Assembly (NCBI RefSeq): GCF_000383595.1
Contig: NZ_KB911581.1
Span: 4,036,265-4,100,264, forward strand
From: Streptomyces bottropensis ATCC 25435
GTDB lineage: Bacteria > Actinomycetota > Actinomycetes > Streptomycetales > Streptomycetaceae
Direction: 5' to 3'
Length of the DNA stretch: 64,000 nucleotides
The notes beneath the pieces were generated by a model. It worked only from the letters and a program-made list of their open reading frames with translations, was not told the origin of the DNA and did no database searches. Below, piece by piece: positions 9,128 through 18,800 of the stretch. A program made the translations under genes and the position numbers. Positions within the stretch are counted from its first letter, which is position 1. Each line of letters opens with the position of its first letter.

Positions 9128-9218
9128 GGCCCCACCTCCAGTGCGACGGCCTCCGCGCTCACGGCCCCGTGCGACGGCCTCCGCGCTCACGGCCCCACCT
9201 CCAGTGGGACCGCCTCCG
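9121..9218. repeat. Three-copy direct repeat at the mannosidase/hypothetical junction
   Basis: Three tandem units begin with CGCTCACGGCCCC and end with GCCTCCG: 9121-9155 (35 bp), 9156-9183 (28 bp, lacking ACCTCCA) and 9184-9218 (35 bp). Each carries the same TCAC that supplies the stop of the mannosidase in the third copy and the GTG start of the downstream gene in the first. The array looks like slippage duplication of the gene junction. Confidence 0.85.
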
Positions 9219-12200
9219 TATACGCCACGCACCCGTGCCAGCCGGCCTTCACCATCAGCCAGTACGACCCCGGGGGCACCGCCGAGCCGTCCACCTCGAC
9301 GAAGCGCTCCGCGTGCTCCCCGGGCGCCAGGGCGAAACCCTGCAGGCCCGGTCCGACGCCCGCCCAGGTGCCCCAGGACGAGACCGCCCACAGGGCGCCG
9401 CTCACCGGGCCCCGGGTCGTGTTGCGCACGCCCACCCGGACCCGCACCCGCTCGCCCCGGCGCACCTCGACCCGGTCCACGCCCAGTTCCATCACGACCC
9501 CCGGCCCGGTCCGCCCGTCGGGTTCGCCCGGTGCCGCCTCGCCTGGCACGTCGAGCGCGACCACGTCCTCGAAGGTCTGCCCGCCGTACGTCAGCCGCGC
9601 GGCGAGCGCGTAGCGGCCGGGCACCGGGTCCGGCGGGGGCGTCACGGTGACCTCGCCGAGCGAGAAACCGCCGGGGCCGAGCGCGTACGGCAGGTGGGCG
9701 GGCTCCACGCTCCAGCCGGGCGGCCCCGCCAGGGCCACCGCCCCCGACACGGGTGCGTCGGTCAGCTCGGAGGAGACACGGACCGTCGCGGTCACCGGCC
9801 CGTCGGCGCTCATCGCGTGCGGCGAGAGGTGGACGGCCACGGGCATGTTCCCCCGGGGCGCCGGACCGGAGTTGTGCAGCCAGTACCGGGTGTGCACGGG
9901 CTGGGCGGGCTCCCGCGCGCCGACACCGGGCCCACCGGACCTCGTGGCCTGCGTGGCGCTGCCGGGCCGTGTCTCCTGGGCCGCGGCGACCGGCGTGGCC
10001 AGCAGCGTGGCCACCTCGAACCCCGCCAGGTCCAGCTCCAACGCCCCGTCGGCGCCGGGGTCCAGAGCCTCGCCGGGCCGTTCCAGGACGTCCGCCCGGC
10101 CGCCCCCGGCCCACGCCCTCGGCCCCGTCACCCGCGCCCGCACCGGCCGCCCGTCCACCTCGTGCGCCCGTACGACGACCCCCCGCGCCGGGTCCGCCGG
10201 CGCCGTACCGCCCCGGGCCAGCGGCGACCCGGCCGGCTTCAACGCGTCCAGCAGTACCCGGCCTTCGGGTTCCAGGGCCAGCAGGGCCACCGTCCTCGGC
10301 AGGCCGGCCGGCGCTCCGGCGGGCTCCCGCAGCCGGGCCGTGAGCGGGTGGTCGGGCTCCCGCAGCCGCCCGGTGAACGGATGGTTGAAGGCGTGCCCCG
10401 CGCGCGGCCAGCCCAGGTCGCGCCAGTCGCCCTCGCCCGCGACGACCGCGTACGCGAAGGTGTGCGACCAGCGCTGGAGCTGGAAGCCGGAGCCGTCGGG
10501 GGCGGTGCGGCGCGGCGGATCGACCCAGATGCCGGAGGGCCAGCCCGTGCAGGAGCGCATCAACGACATGTACAGGTCGCCCGAGGTGGTGACGACACAC
10601 CCCGGCGTGCCCCGGTTGAGGACCGCGAAGCCCCGCCCGTCCCAGGCGTCACCCGGCGGCAGCGCCTCGCCGCCGCCGGCCGCCGTGGCCCGTACGGGCG
10701 CGGCGTCCAGGTCGGCGACGAGCGCGTCCACGGCCTTGGCGTCGTCCTCGGGGCGGGCCCCCGCCACCACCAGCAGCGGCAGCCGCTCCAGGTCGCGCAG
10801 ATCGGCGCCCGGCACCCACTCCTCGCGCAGGGAGGCGCGGGGCGCCACCCACACCGACGCCAGGCCGTCCGCGGCCAGCTGCCGGCGCAGTTCGCGGGCG
10901 GCGGCCGGATCCCAGCCGAGGGCCTCGGCGACCAGGGGGTTGCGCTCGGGTCCGCCGACCGCGATGCGGAGGTCCGGCAGGTTGGAGTCGACCTCCAGAT
11001 CGCCGTAGCGGGGGCCGCCCGCGATCGTCGAGGTGGCCGTGACACCCGTGCGCACCAGGGCCGCCGCGAGCGGGCCGCCCAGTTCACCGGCGCTGTCCCA
11101 GTCGCCGAAGATCAGCTCGGCGACGCCGATGGACCGGTGGCCCAGCAGGGCGCCGGTGTCGTCGTGGACGGCGACCCGGGCCGTGGACCCCAGCCCGAAC
11201 CAGGTGTTCGCGGGGTTGTCCAGGGTCCACGGGAACCGCTCGCTGTCCACGTCCACGAAGCCGAAGCCACGCCCGATCACCGCGTCCGCGACCTCGTGCA
11301 CCGGCAGCCCGCCGCGCACGTCGGAGGGCCAGCGCACCCGGATCAGCCGGTCGGCGCCGTCATAGCCGTCGACGGTCGTCGTCACGTCCAGCCGGTCGAC
11401 GCCCGCCCAGAGCGTGAGCCGCTGGGTGTAGCGGAACAGGCCCAGGTCGGCGCGGACGGTGATGCGGGAGCCGGCCGCCGAGTGCTCGACATCGATGTCA
11501 GCCGGCACGTCCCGGCTGCGGGCGGCGGTGGTGCCGGTCGGCGTGAGGTGCCAGGGACCCTCGCCGAAGCGCGGGTGTCTCGGGTACTCCTCCTGCACGA
11601 CCAGCTCGTTGCCGATGTCCCCGGCGCGCAGCAGCTCCCGGCCGCGCTCGCCGTCGGCCCCCGCCTCGGCGAGCGCCCGCAGACCGCTGACGCCGCCGCC
11701 TCGCGCGGGGTCGACGGTCACCTCGTAGAACTCGTTGCGGATCGTCAAGCCCTCGCCGGCCGTCCAGCCGGCCACCGAACCCTCCGCCAATGTCAGCGCC
11801 TTGAGGCCCATGCCGGGCACTTCCGGCACGACGACCGTGAGTTCGCCGTCCTCGGTCACGGCCGGCAGCGGCAGTCCGGTGTGGTCCAGCGGGACGCGGC
11901 CGGGGTCGGCGACGGTCAGCACGTCCCGGCGCCGCCAGGTCGCGGGGTTGAAGGCGACCAGGTCGGCGCCGTCGCCGGGAAGGGGCACGACGCGGTCGGC
12001 GAGGGCCCGGGTCGCGTCGGCGTGCACCTCCGCGGCCAGGTCGTACAGTTCCCGCCAGCCGGTGAGCAGGTCGATGTACACCTGGTCGGACTCGGAGCCG
12101 GTGATGGCGTCGTGGTGGGCGCCGTAGACCAGCTGCCGCCACGCCTTGTCGAGGGCCGCGTCCGGGTAGGGGTGCCCGGTGGCGAGGGAGGCGAGGGTCG

Positions 12201-13539
12201 CCCAGGCCTCGGCGTCGGCCAGCAGCGCCTCGCCGTACCGCTGGGCCTGCTTGGTGTCGATGTAGGAGACGTCCTTGCCGGTGTACACCGGGTTCATGTC
12301 CCGGGTCTGCGGGGACGCCGTGCGCCCCTCCCGCTCCAGCTCGGCCCGTACGGCGGCGAAGAAGTCCCGGGGGACACCGCTGACGAACCGGGGCCAGACA
12401 TATCGCTCGTTCCAGTCCCGGTGGATGCCCATCACCCAGCGGCACGGCGGGGCGTAGTCGCCGCCGACCGGCAGCAGGACGTTCCGGGTGAGCGCGACCT
12501 TCCTCAGGCCCCGGAAGAGCTTGAGCGCGGCGGCCTCGGCCTCGGGGAGCGTGGGCGCGTTGTCGATGGCCCAGCCGGCGCCGTAGTGGTTGACCATGTA
12601 CGCGGTCAGCAGGCCGCGCCCGCTCGGGGCGATCCAGCTGAACTCGGCCGGGAACTGCATCCGCTCCGGATCGCGCGGCTCCTCGCCGAACACCGACAGG
12701 GTCGGCCCCCACTGGTGGTACGGACCGCGCGCCCAGGAACTCGACGTGAGCCCCGCGTCCGCCATCAGCCCCGGGAACTGCGGGTCGTGCCCGAACGCGT
12801 CCAGCTGCCAGGCGGTCTCCGGCGCGGCCCCCATGATCCCGCGCTGGAAGCCGTCGCCGTACAGGGCGTTGCGTACGGTCGCCTCGGCGCCGGTGAGGTT
12901 GGTGTTGGGCTCGTTGTAGGTGCCGCCCATGATCTCGACGCGGCCGGTGCGGATCAGCTGCCGCAGGAAGGCCCGCTCCTCGGGGAAGGAGTCCCAGTAG
13001 GGCTTGAGGTAGTCCACCTCGGCGAGCACGAAGGTGTACGCGGGGTCGCGCCGGGCCAGGTCGCAGTGGGCCCGCACCAGGCTCATGCCGCTCTGCCCGC
13101 GCGAGTCGAAGGTCCGGGCGGGCAGGCCCGTGACGGCCGGGTCGTCGGCGACGTCCCAGGTCTCGGTGTAGGCGGCCTGGGTGTTCCACCAGACGGGGTC
13201 GTAGTGGAAGTGGCTGACCATGAACATGGTCCAGCCGGGCTCGGCGGCCGTGAACCCGGCCGTCCGCCGGGCGACGTCGTCCCCGTCGGCGGCGGTGACG
13301 GTGATCTCGCGACGGTCGCCGGCCGCGAGGCCGTCGGCGGCCACGGGTATCTCGGCGCGTACGGTCCCGTCCTCGCCGACCACGACGACGCTCTCCCCGG
13401 CGGCGCGGACGTCGGGACCCTCCACGCTCAGCCGGACCGGCCGGCCCGGGGTGTGCCCGACCTCCACGGCGACCACCTGGAGCGGCTGGTCCTCCGTCCC
13501 GACGTAGAGCTCGGTCGACTCGGCAGAGATGACGCGCAT
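9187..13539 (-). CDS. GH38 family alpha-mannosidase, large
   Basis: A 1450-residue protein. After an N-terminal beta-rich region (residues 1-100) comes the GH38 catalytic domain, with MVSHFHYDPVWWNTQ (zinc ligands His and Asp) and AWQLDAFGHDPQFPGLM, containing the expected nucleophile Asp and a further zinc Asp. The middle region matches the alpha-mannosidase helical-bundle and beta-sandwich parts (ITGSESDQVYIDLLTGWREL, YEVTVDPARGGGVSGL). The C-terminal 400 residues contain several beta-sandwich segments like NPCBM-associated NEW3 domains, which make it longer than the usual 900-1050 residues. No signal peptide is present, so it is probably cytoplasmic. The ATG at 13539 follows AGGAG. Two operator-like dyads lie upstream in the gap to the RpiR gene. 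Confidence 0.9.
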   Translation of the reverse strand: MRVISAESTELYVGTEDQPLQVVAVEVGHTPGRPVRLSVEGPDVRAAGESVVVVGEDGTVRAEIPVAADGLAAGDRREITVTAADGDDVARRTAGFTAAEPGWTMFMVSHFHYDPVWWNTQAAYTETWDVADDPAVTGLPARTFDSRGQSGMSLVRAHCDLARRDPAYTFVLAEVDYLKPYWDSFPEERAFLRQLIRTGRVEIMGGTYNEPNTNLTGAEATVRNALYGDGFQRGIMGAAPETAWQLDAFGHDPQFPGLMADAGLTSSSWARGPYHQWGPTLSVFGEEPRDPERMQFPAEFSWIAPSGRGLLTAYMVNHYGAGWAIDNAPTLPEAEAAALKLFRGLRKVALTRNVLLPVGGDYAPPCRWVMGIHRDWNERYVWPRFVSGVPRDFFAAVRAELEREGRTASPQTRDMNPVYTGKDVSYIDTKQAQRYGEALLADAEAWATLASLATGHPYPDAALDKAWRQLVYGAHHDAITGSESDQVYIDLLTGWRELYDLAAEVHADATRALADRVVPLPGDGADLVAFNPATWRRRDVLTVADPGRVPLDHTGLPLPAVTEDGELTVVVPEVPGMGLKALTLAEGSVAGWTAGEGLTIRNEFYEVTVDPARGGGVSGLRALAEAGADGERGRELLRAGDIGNELVVQEEYPRHPRFGEGPWHLTPTGTTAARSRDVPADIDVEHSAAGSRITVRADLGLFRYTQRLTLWAGVDRLDVTTTVDGYDGADRLIRVRWPSDVRGGLPVHEVADAVIGRGFGFVDVDSERFPWTLDNPANTWFGLGSTARVAVHDDTGALLGHRSIGVAELIFGDWDSAGELGGPLAAALVRTGVTATSTIAGGPRYGDLEVDSNLPDLRIAVGGPERNPLVAEALGWDPAAARELRRQLAADGLASVWVAPRASLREEWVPGADLRDLERLPLLVVAGARPEDDAKAVDALVADLDAAPVRATAAGGGEALPPGDAWDGRGFAVLNRGTPGCVVTTSGDLYMSLMRSCTGWPSGIWVDPPRRTAPDGSGFQLQRWSHTFAYAVVAGEGDWRDLGWPRAGHAFNHPFTGRLREPDHPLTARLREPAGAPAGLPRTVALLALEPEGRVLLDALKPAGSPLARGGTAPADPARGVVVRAHEVDGRPVRARVTGPRAWAGGGRADVLERPGEALDPGADGALELDLAGFEVATLLATPVAAAQETRPGSATQATRSGGPGVGAREPAQPVHTRYWLHNSGPAPRGNMPVAVHLSPHAMSADGPVTATVRVSSELTDAPVSGAVALAGPPGWSVEPAHLPYALGPGGFSLGEVTVTPPPDPVPGRYALAARLTYGGQTFEDVVALDVPGEAAPGEPDGRTGPGVVMELGVDRVEVRRGERVRVRVGVRNTTRGPVSGALWAVSSWGTWAGVGPGLQGFALAPGEHAERFVEVDGSAVPPGSYWLMVKAGWHGCVAYTEAVPLEVGP

Positions 13540-13586
13540 GAGGCTCCTACGAGTGCTCGGCGGAGCCTCATCCTGGCAGCGCAGGG

Positions 13587-13629
13587 TGGTTCAATCAACC
13601 ATGCGTCGGAATATTGGTTGATTCATCCA
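13587..13629. promoter_or_regulatory. Two operator-like dyads upstream of the mannosidase gene
   Basis: TGGTTCAATCAACCA at 13587-13601 has perfect 5-bp arms. A second copy, TGGTTGATTCATCCA at 13615-13629, matches its reverse complement at 13 of 15 positions. The centre-to-centre distance is 28 bp. They lie 48-90 bp upstream of the mannosidase ATG and directly downstream of the RpiR gene. They are the best candidates for the binding site of that regulator. Confidence 0.5.
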
Positions 13630-13668
13630 TGCAGGGTCGGACGGGTCGCGCGGTCCGCCCCCGACGGT

Positions 13669-14553
13669 TCAGCGTGGGCGCCGGGACTTCACCGCGTGCG
13701 CCCCCGCGATGTGGTCGGTCAGGGCCAGCGAGGCGCTCGCCCGCTGGTAGGAGAGCTGGGCGACACGGACGTACAGGCAGTCGATGAGCATGAGCACCGA
13801 GTGGCGGGCGCCGATGCTGCCGGTGCGGAAGCTGGTCTCCGAGGAGGAGGGGATCAGCCGGATGTCGGCGGCGCGGGCCAGCGGCGAGCGCGGGTCGGCG
13901 GTCAGCGCGACGGTGGTGGCGCCGCGCTCCCTGGCCAGCTCGAACGGCTCGATGGCCTCACGGGTGGCGCCGGAGTGGGAGATGCCGATCGCCACGTCCG
14001 CGGGGGTGAGCAGGGCGGCGGAGGTGGTCGCTGCGTGCACCTCGGTCCAGCCGCGCACCGCGCATCCGATGCGGAACAGCCGGGTCTCCGTCTCCTGGGC
14101 GACCGCGCCGCTGCCGCCGACGCCGTACACGTCCACGCGCCGGGCGCGGGCCACGGCCTGCGCGGCGCGCTCGACGGAGTCCAGGTCGATCCGGTCGATG
14201 GTCTGCTGGACGGCCCGCAGGTCGGCGGTGCCGACCACCTGGACGACCCGCTCCAGGCTGTCGTCGGGGGAGATGTCCGGACCGATCTCCGCACTGCCCC
14301 ACTCCGAGGACTCGCCCCGGCCCCGCTCCTGGGCCAGCTCGATCAGCAGGTGCTGGTACGAGTCGAGGCCGATGGCGCGGCAGAACCGGGTCACGGTGGC
14401 CTGGGAGGTGCCGGTACGGCGGCCCAGCTCCGCGGCCGAGCAGTGGGTGACGGCGGCCGGATCCTCCAGGATCAGCTCGCCGACCTTCCGCAGGGAGCCG
14501 GCCAGCCGGGGCAGCTCGGTGCGGATCAGGGTCGTGACATCGGTCGAGGGCAT
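13669..14553 (-). CDS. RpiR-family transcriptional regulator (HTH plus SIS)
   Basis: A 294-residue regulator. The N-terminal HTH_6 domain (about residues 1-80) contains AAELGRRTGTSQATVTRFCRAIG as its helix-turn-helix. The C-terminal SIS domain (about 120-260) has VDVYGVGGSGAVAQETE and DVAIGISHSGATREAIEP, the phosphosugar-binding Ser loops. Proteins of this family sense phosphosugars such as GlcNAc-6-P, MurNAc-6-P or sugar phosphates. It lies between the mannosidase (same strand, downstream) and the divergent SIS-domain gene, and the dyads around it suggest autoregulation and control of the whole island. No strong ribosome site precedes the ATG at 14553. Confidence 0.9.
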   Translation of the reverse strand: MPSTDVTTLIRTELPRLAGSLRKVGELILEDPAAVTHCSAAELGRRTGTSQATVTRFCRAIGLDSYQHLLIELAQERGRGESSEWGSAEIGPDISPDDSLERVVQVVGTADLRAVQQTIDRIDLDSVERAAQAVARARRVDVYGVGGSGAVAQETETRLFRIGCAVRGWTEVHAATTSAALLTPADVAIGISHSGATREAIEPFELARERGATTVALTADPRSPLARAADIRLIPSSSETSFRTGSIGARHSVLMLIDCLYVRVAQLSYQRASASLALTDHIAGAHAVKSRRPR

Positions 14554-14663
14554 GCACAGAAGGTATCAGCCACCCGTTGACGCGACGGCTGAATATCAGG
14601 ACCGGAACTTCGCGCCCGAGTGGGTGCGTGAACTGCGCCATTGCCCCGGACGCCGGGCCTGTG

Positions 14664-14682
14664 ATTCAGTGATTCACTGAAT
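14664..14682. promoter_or_regulatory. Perfect 19-bp palindrome in the RpiR/SIS intergenic region
   Basis: ATTCAGTGATTCACTGAAT is a perfect 9+1+9 inverted repeat in the divergent promoter region. It differs from the TGGTT-type dyad, so it may bind the same regulator in another arrangement or a second regulator. It could control both the regulator gene (minus) and the SIS-domain gene (plus). Confidence 0.5.
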
Positions 14683-14695
14683 GGTAAGTATGAGG

Positions 14696-14710
14696 TGGTT
14701 CAATCCATCA
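14696..14710. promoter_or_regulatory. Putative operator before the SIS-domain gene
   Basis: TGGTTCAATCCATCA shares 13 of 15 positions with the perfect dyad at 13587-13601. It ends just before GGGGAG, the ribosome binding site of the SIS-domain gene, so bound protein would block transcription or lie in the leader. Confidence 0.45.
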
Positions 14711-14724
14711 GTGGGGAGTCCCAG

Positions 14725-15549
14725 GTGTCCGACGAGTCCACGCACGAGTCCGCGACCGAGCCCGTGGCCGAGTCCGCGACCGAGCCCGTGGCCGAGCCGG
14801 TGGGCGCCGACCGCTTCGCGCGCGAGGGCCTGGCCGTCCTGAACCGCCTCGCCGATTCCGCCCGCGCCGACGTGAGCGCCGCCGCCACGCTGATCGCCGA
14901 CTGCGTCCGCGCGGACGGCGTCGTCCAGGCCTTCGGCACCGGCCACTCCCAGGCCATGGTCCTCGAACTCGCCGGTCGCGCCGGGGGCCTCGTGCCCACC
15001 AACCGGATCCAGATGGCCGACCTCGTCCTCTTCGGCGGCGACCACCCCAGCGGTCTCGACGACCCGCTCCTCGAACGCGAGCCCGGCATAGCGGTCCGCC
15101 TCTACGAACTGGCCGACCCCCGCCCCCAGGACCTCTTCGTCATCGTCTCCAACTCCGGCGTCAACAACGTCATCGTCGAGATGGCCCTGCACGCCAAGGA
15201 GCGCGGCCACCGCCTCCTCGCCCTCACCTCCCTCGCCCACACCCACGCCGTCCCCGCCACCCACCCGAGCGGCAGGAAACTCGTCGACCTCGCCGACGTC
15301 GTCCTCGACAACGCGGCCCCGCGCGGCGACGCCCTGCTGGAGCTGCCCGGCGGCGGCGCCGTCTGCGCCCTCTCCACCCTGACCGGCGTCATGCTCGTGC
15401 AGATGACGGTCGCCGAGGCGGCCGCCCGGCTCCTCGCCACCGGCGACCGCCCCCCGGTCTACGTCTCCGCCAACGTGCCCGGCGGTTTCGAGAGCAACCT
15501 GGAGCTGGAGCGGCGGTACGCCGGACGGATCCGGCGCACCGCCGGGTGA
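14725..15549 (+). CDS. SIS-domain sugar isomerase-like protein (UPF0309-like)
   Basis: A 274-residue phosphosugar-binding protein of the SIS fold. Key segments are VQAFGTGHSQAMVLELAGRAGGLVP and DLFVIVSNSGVNNVIVEMA, with the Ser-containing phosphate loops at GTGHS and SNSG. It resembles the UPF0309 group of actinobacterial SIS proteins, related to MurNAc-6-P etherase and GmhA-like isomerases. The GTG at 14725 is chosen because GGGGAG lies 7 bp upstream; an upstream GTG at 14695 has no such site and would place the operator inside the gene. The N-terminus holds a short repetitive acidic stretch (SATEPVAE repeated). It probably handles an amino-sugar or mannose phosphate made by the island. Confidence 0.85.
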   Translation: MSDESTHESATEPVAESATEPVAEPVGADRFAREGLAVLNRLADSARADVSAAATLIADCVRADGVVQAFGTGHSQAMVLELAGRAGGLVPTNRIQMADLVLFGGDHPSGLDDPLLEREPGIAVRLYELADPRPQDLFVIVSNSGVNNVIVEMALHAKERGHRLLALTSLAHTHAVPATHPSGRKLVDLADVVLDNAAPRGDALLELPGGGAVCALSTLTGVMLVQMTVAEAAARLLATGDRPPVYVSANVPGGFESNLELERRYAGRIRRTAG

Positions 15550-15894
15550 ACACCCGCCAGGGCACCGGGACGGGCGTCAGCGCGACCGCCGGGGGACAGG
15601 CGCGGTCGGCAGCGGTGCCCCGGTGGTGCCGGACGTGGTGTCGACGCCCCGTCCCGGTGACAGGCCGAGGCCGTACGCCTGACCGGAGACCAGGAACGTC
15701 GGCTCGGTGTCGTGGCTCGCCGTGTCGATCGGAGTGACGGTCGAACCGGGGCATGGGCCCTCACCGGCCGCCCGCCTCGCCGTGACCGTCTTCGAGAGGT
15801 TCCTGCCGGAGGCCCCCACCCGGAGCGACCGCCCCTTGGCCCGGTGCCCGCCGACTGCGTCACCGCGGGTGAGTGGAGGCGCGAACCGTGACTC
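15550..15894. other. 345-bp gap without a confident gene
   Basis: A short minus-strand frame (15577-15819) encodes 80 residues, including DTEPTFLVSGQAYGLGL. It could be the remnant of a secreted-protein C-terminus, but there is no ribosome site and no homologous start. GTGGAGG occurs near 15873-15879, just before the following gene. Confidence 0.4.
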
Positions 15895-18800
15895 GTGTTG
15901 CTGATGCCCGTATCCTCGTCAATGCCAGATATTTCCGATAAGCGGATTGTCCAGTGCGCGAGTGAGGCCAGCGTGGTGCGGTCCGACGGCGAGCCGATAC
16001 TCACGGGACGTGCGACAGACGGCACGGGCTCCTCCCTTTTTCGTGACCGGGGCCCCGTCCTGTCCCGTGAGCGGTTTCTGCAGGGTGAGTCGCCGGCGAC
16101 CGGTGTCCGGGCGTCGATCCTCAGCTCCTGGCAGCGGTGCCGGTCCCTCGGGCTGTCGCCGGACCGGTCCGACCTCCCTTTCCGGGACGACTTCGACCGG
16201 GACGACCGGATCGCCCGCGCGGCCGTGCCCGTCCTCGACCGGCTGGAGTCCAAGTTCGCCGGCAGCGCCATGAACATCTCCGTCGCCGACGCGAACGGCA
16301 CCGTCCTGCTGCGCCGCTTCGGAGAGGCCTCCCTGGCCAGAGGGCTCCCGGACATCCAGACCGTCCCCGGCTTCGTCTTCGCCGAACAGTTCGCCGGCAC
16401 CAACGGCATCGGCCTCGCCCTGGCCGAACGGCGGCTCATCCGGGTCTACGGCGCCGAGCACTTCGCCGACCGCTCCCAGGCCAGCGCCTGCCGCGCGCTC
16501 CCGGTGCGCGACCCGCTCAGCGGCCGTATCGAGGGCGTCCTGTGTTTCGGATATCCGCGCGCCTTCGAGCACCCGGCGCTGGACGGTGTGATCCGCAAGG
16601 CGGCCGCGGCCATCGAACGGCGGCTGCTGGGGCAGAGTTCCGTGCGCGCACGTTCCCTGCTGCGGGCGTACCTGGACGCCGGGACCGAGCCGGGCGCGCG
16701 CCGGGGGCACAGCGTCGGCGTCGAGGAACTGGTCCGCGGGCTGCGCCCCGCCGACCGGGCCACCCTCCTGGAGAAGGCCGCCGAGCTGATCTCCCGCGCG
16801 CAGCGGGCCGCCGTCGACGTACCCCTGACGAACGGCCTCCGGGTCACCCTCGTCAGCCGCCCGATGACCAGCGCCTCCGGAGTGGAGGGCATCGTCGTCG
16901 AGGCGGTCCTGCCCGGGGCCTCACGGCACGAGGCCCTCGCCACCCCACGCCGGACCGAACCGGTGCCGAGCCGCCTGCCCGCCGAGCCCGCGCGGTCCGT
17001 CGAACCCACCGGCGCCGCCACGGTCCGGCGCCTCCACGGCTCCCCCCTCGCCGGGACGCCCGGCCCGCTCACCGCCGTCCCCGCCCCCGGCCACCCGCAC
17101 ACCCCCGCACCACCACCGGCCGGGTTCGCCGCGGCCGTCGACCTCGTCGCCCCCGACGACATCACGACCGACGAACTCACCGCCGACGGCGCCCCCGCCC
17201 CCGACAGGGGACTCCTGCTGGTGGGGGAGCCCCACGTCGGCACCTACGCCCTGGCCGCCCGCCGCCGGCTGGAGCTGCTGTCCGAGGCCAGCACCCGTAT
17301 CGGAACCACCCTGGACGTGCGTCGCACCGCCCAGGAGCTCGCCGAGACGGCGGTCCCGCGCCTCGCCGACTACGTCACCATCGACCTCGCCGAGCCCGTG
17401 CTGCGCGGCGAGGAGGCAGCGGACCCGCGCGACGACCTGCGCCGCACGGTGGTCCACGGCATCCGCGACGACCTCCCCTTCAGCCCGGTCGGCAAACAGG
17501 TCGACTACGGCCCCACCGTCCCGCAGCTGCGCTCCCTGACCAGGGGGGAAGCGGTGCTGGAGCCGGACCTGAAGGCGGCCGCGGGCTGGCTCGCACAGGA
17601 CCCCGAGCACACCGACAGCCTGCTGAGCCACGTCCACTCCCTCATCGCGGTCCCCCTGGTCGCCCGGGGCGTCGTCCTGGGCGTCGCCGCCTTCTACCGC
17701 GCCCAGGACCCCGCCCCCTTCGGCGACGACGACCGCTCGCTGGCCCAGGAACTCGCCACCCGCGCCGCCCTGTCCATCGACAACGCCCGCCGCTACACCC
17801 GCGAACGCACCATGGTCCTCGCCCTGCAGCGCAGCCTCCTCCCGCAGGGGCTCCCCGACCAGGACACCGTCGAGGTCGCCCACCGCTACCTGCCCGCCGA
17901 ATCCGACGTCGGCGGCGACTGGTACGACGTCATCCCGCTCTCCGGCACCCGCATCGGACTCTTCGTCGGCGACGTCGTCGGCCACGGCATGCTCTCCGCC
18001 GCGACCATGGGCCGGGTCCGCACGGCGGCCCGCAGCTTCGCCGAACTCGACTTCCCCCCGGACGAGGTCCTCACCCACCTCGACAACCTCGTGGGCCGAC
18101 TGGACCGGGAGGACCCCGTCTCCGACGGCGGCGGCATCATCGGGGCGACCTGTCTCTACGCCGTCTACGACCCGACCTCGCAGATGTGCAGCCTGGCCCG
18201 CGCCGGCCACCCGCCGCCCGCCCTGGTCGGCCCCGACGGCACCGTGTCGTTCCCCGAACTGCCCGCCGGACCTCCCCTCGGCCTCGGAGGGCTGCCCTTC
18301 GAAGCCGTCGACATCCACCTGCCCGAAGGCAGTCAGCTCGTCCTCTACACCGACGGCCTCATCGAGGACCGCGACCGTGACGTCGACGTGGTCCTCGACC
18401 AGCTGCGCGGGGCGCTGGCCCACACCGAGCGCACCCCGGAGGAGACCTGCCGGGTCGTCCTGGACACCGTGGCACCCGCCCATCCGGGCGACGACATCGC
18501 CCTGCTCGTCGCCCGCACCCACGCCTTCGACCCGGGGCGGATCGCCACCTGGGAGCTGCCCGCCGACCCGGCCCGCGTCAGCGAGGTGCGCGCCGCCGCC
18601 CAACGCCAGATGGCCGAGTGGGGCCTCGACGAAGCCGCGTTCGCCGCCGAACTGATGCTCAGCGAGCTGGTCACCAACGCGATCCGCCACGGCGCCGGAC
18701 CCATCCGGGTACGACTGCTCCGCGACCGCTCCCTGATCTGCGAGGTCTCCGACACCAGCAGCACCGCTCCACATCTGCGCCGGGCGGCCACCACCGACGA

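Noticed and set aside
8441..10600. A 719-codon minus-strand frame extending the small protein upstream
   Set aside because: Everything beyond 9127 overlaps the mannosidase in another frame and is Arg/Gly/Ala-rich; the GTG at 9127 with GGAGG gives the likely protein.
9169..14580. A plus-strand open frame of about 1800 codons
   Set aside because: It runs antisense through the GH38 mannosidase and the RpiR gene, has no domain and reflects the high GC at third codon positions.
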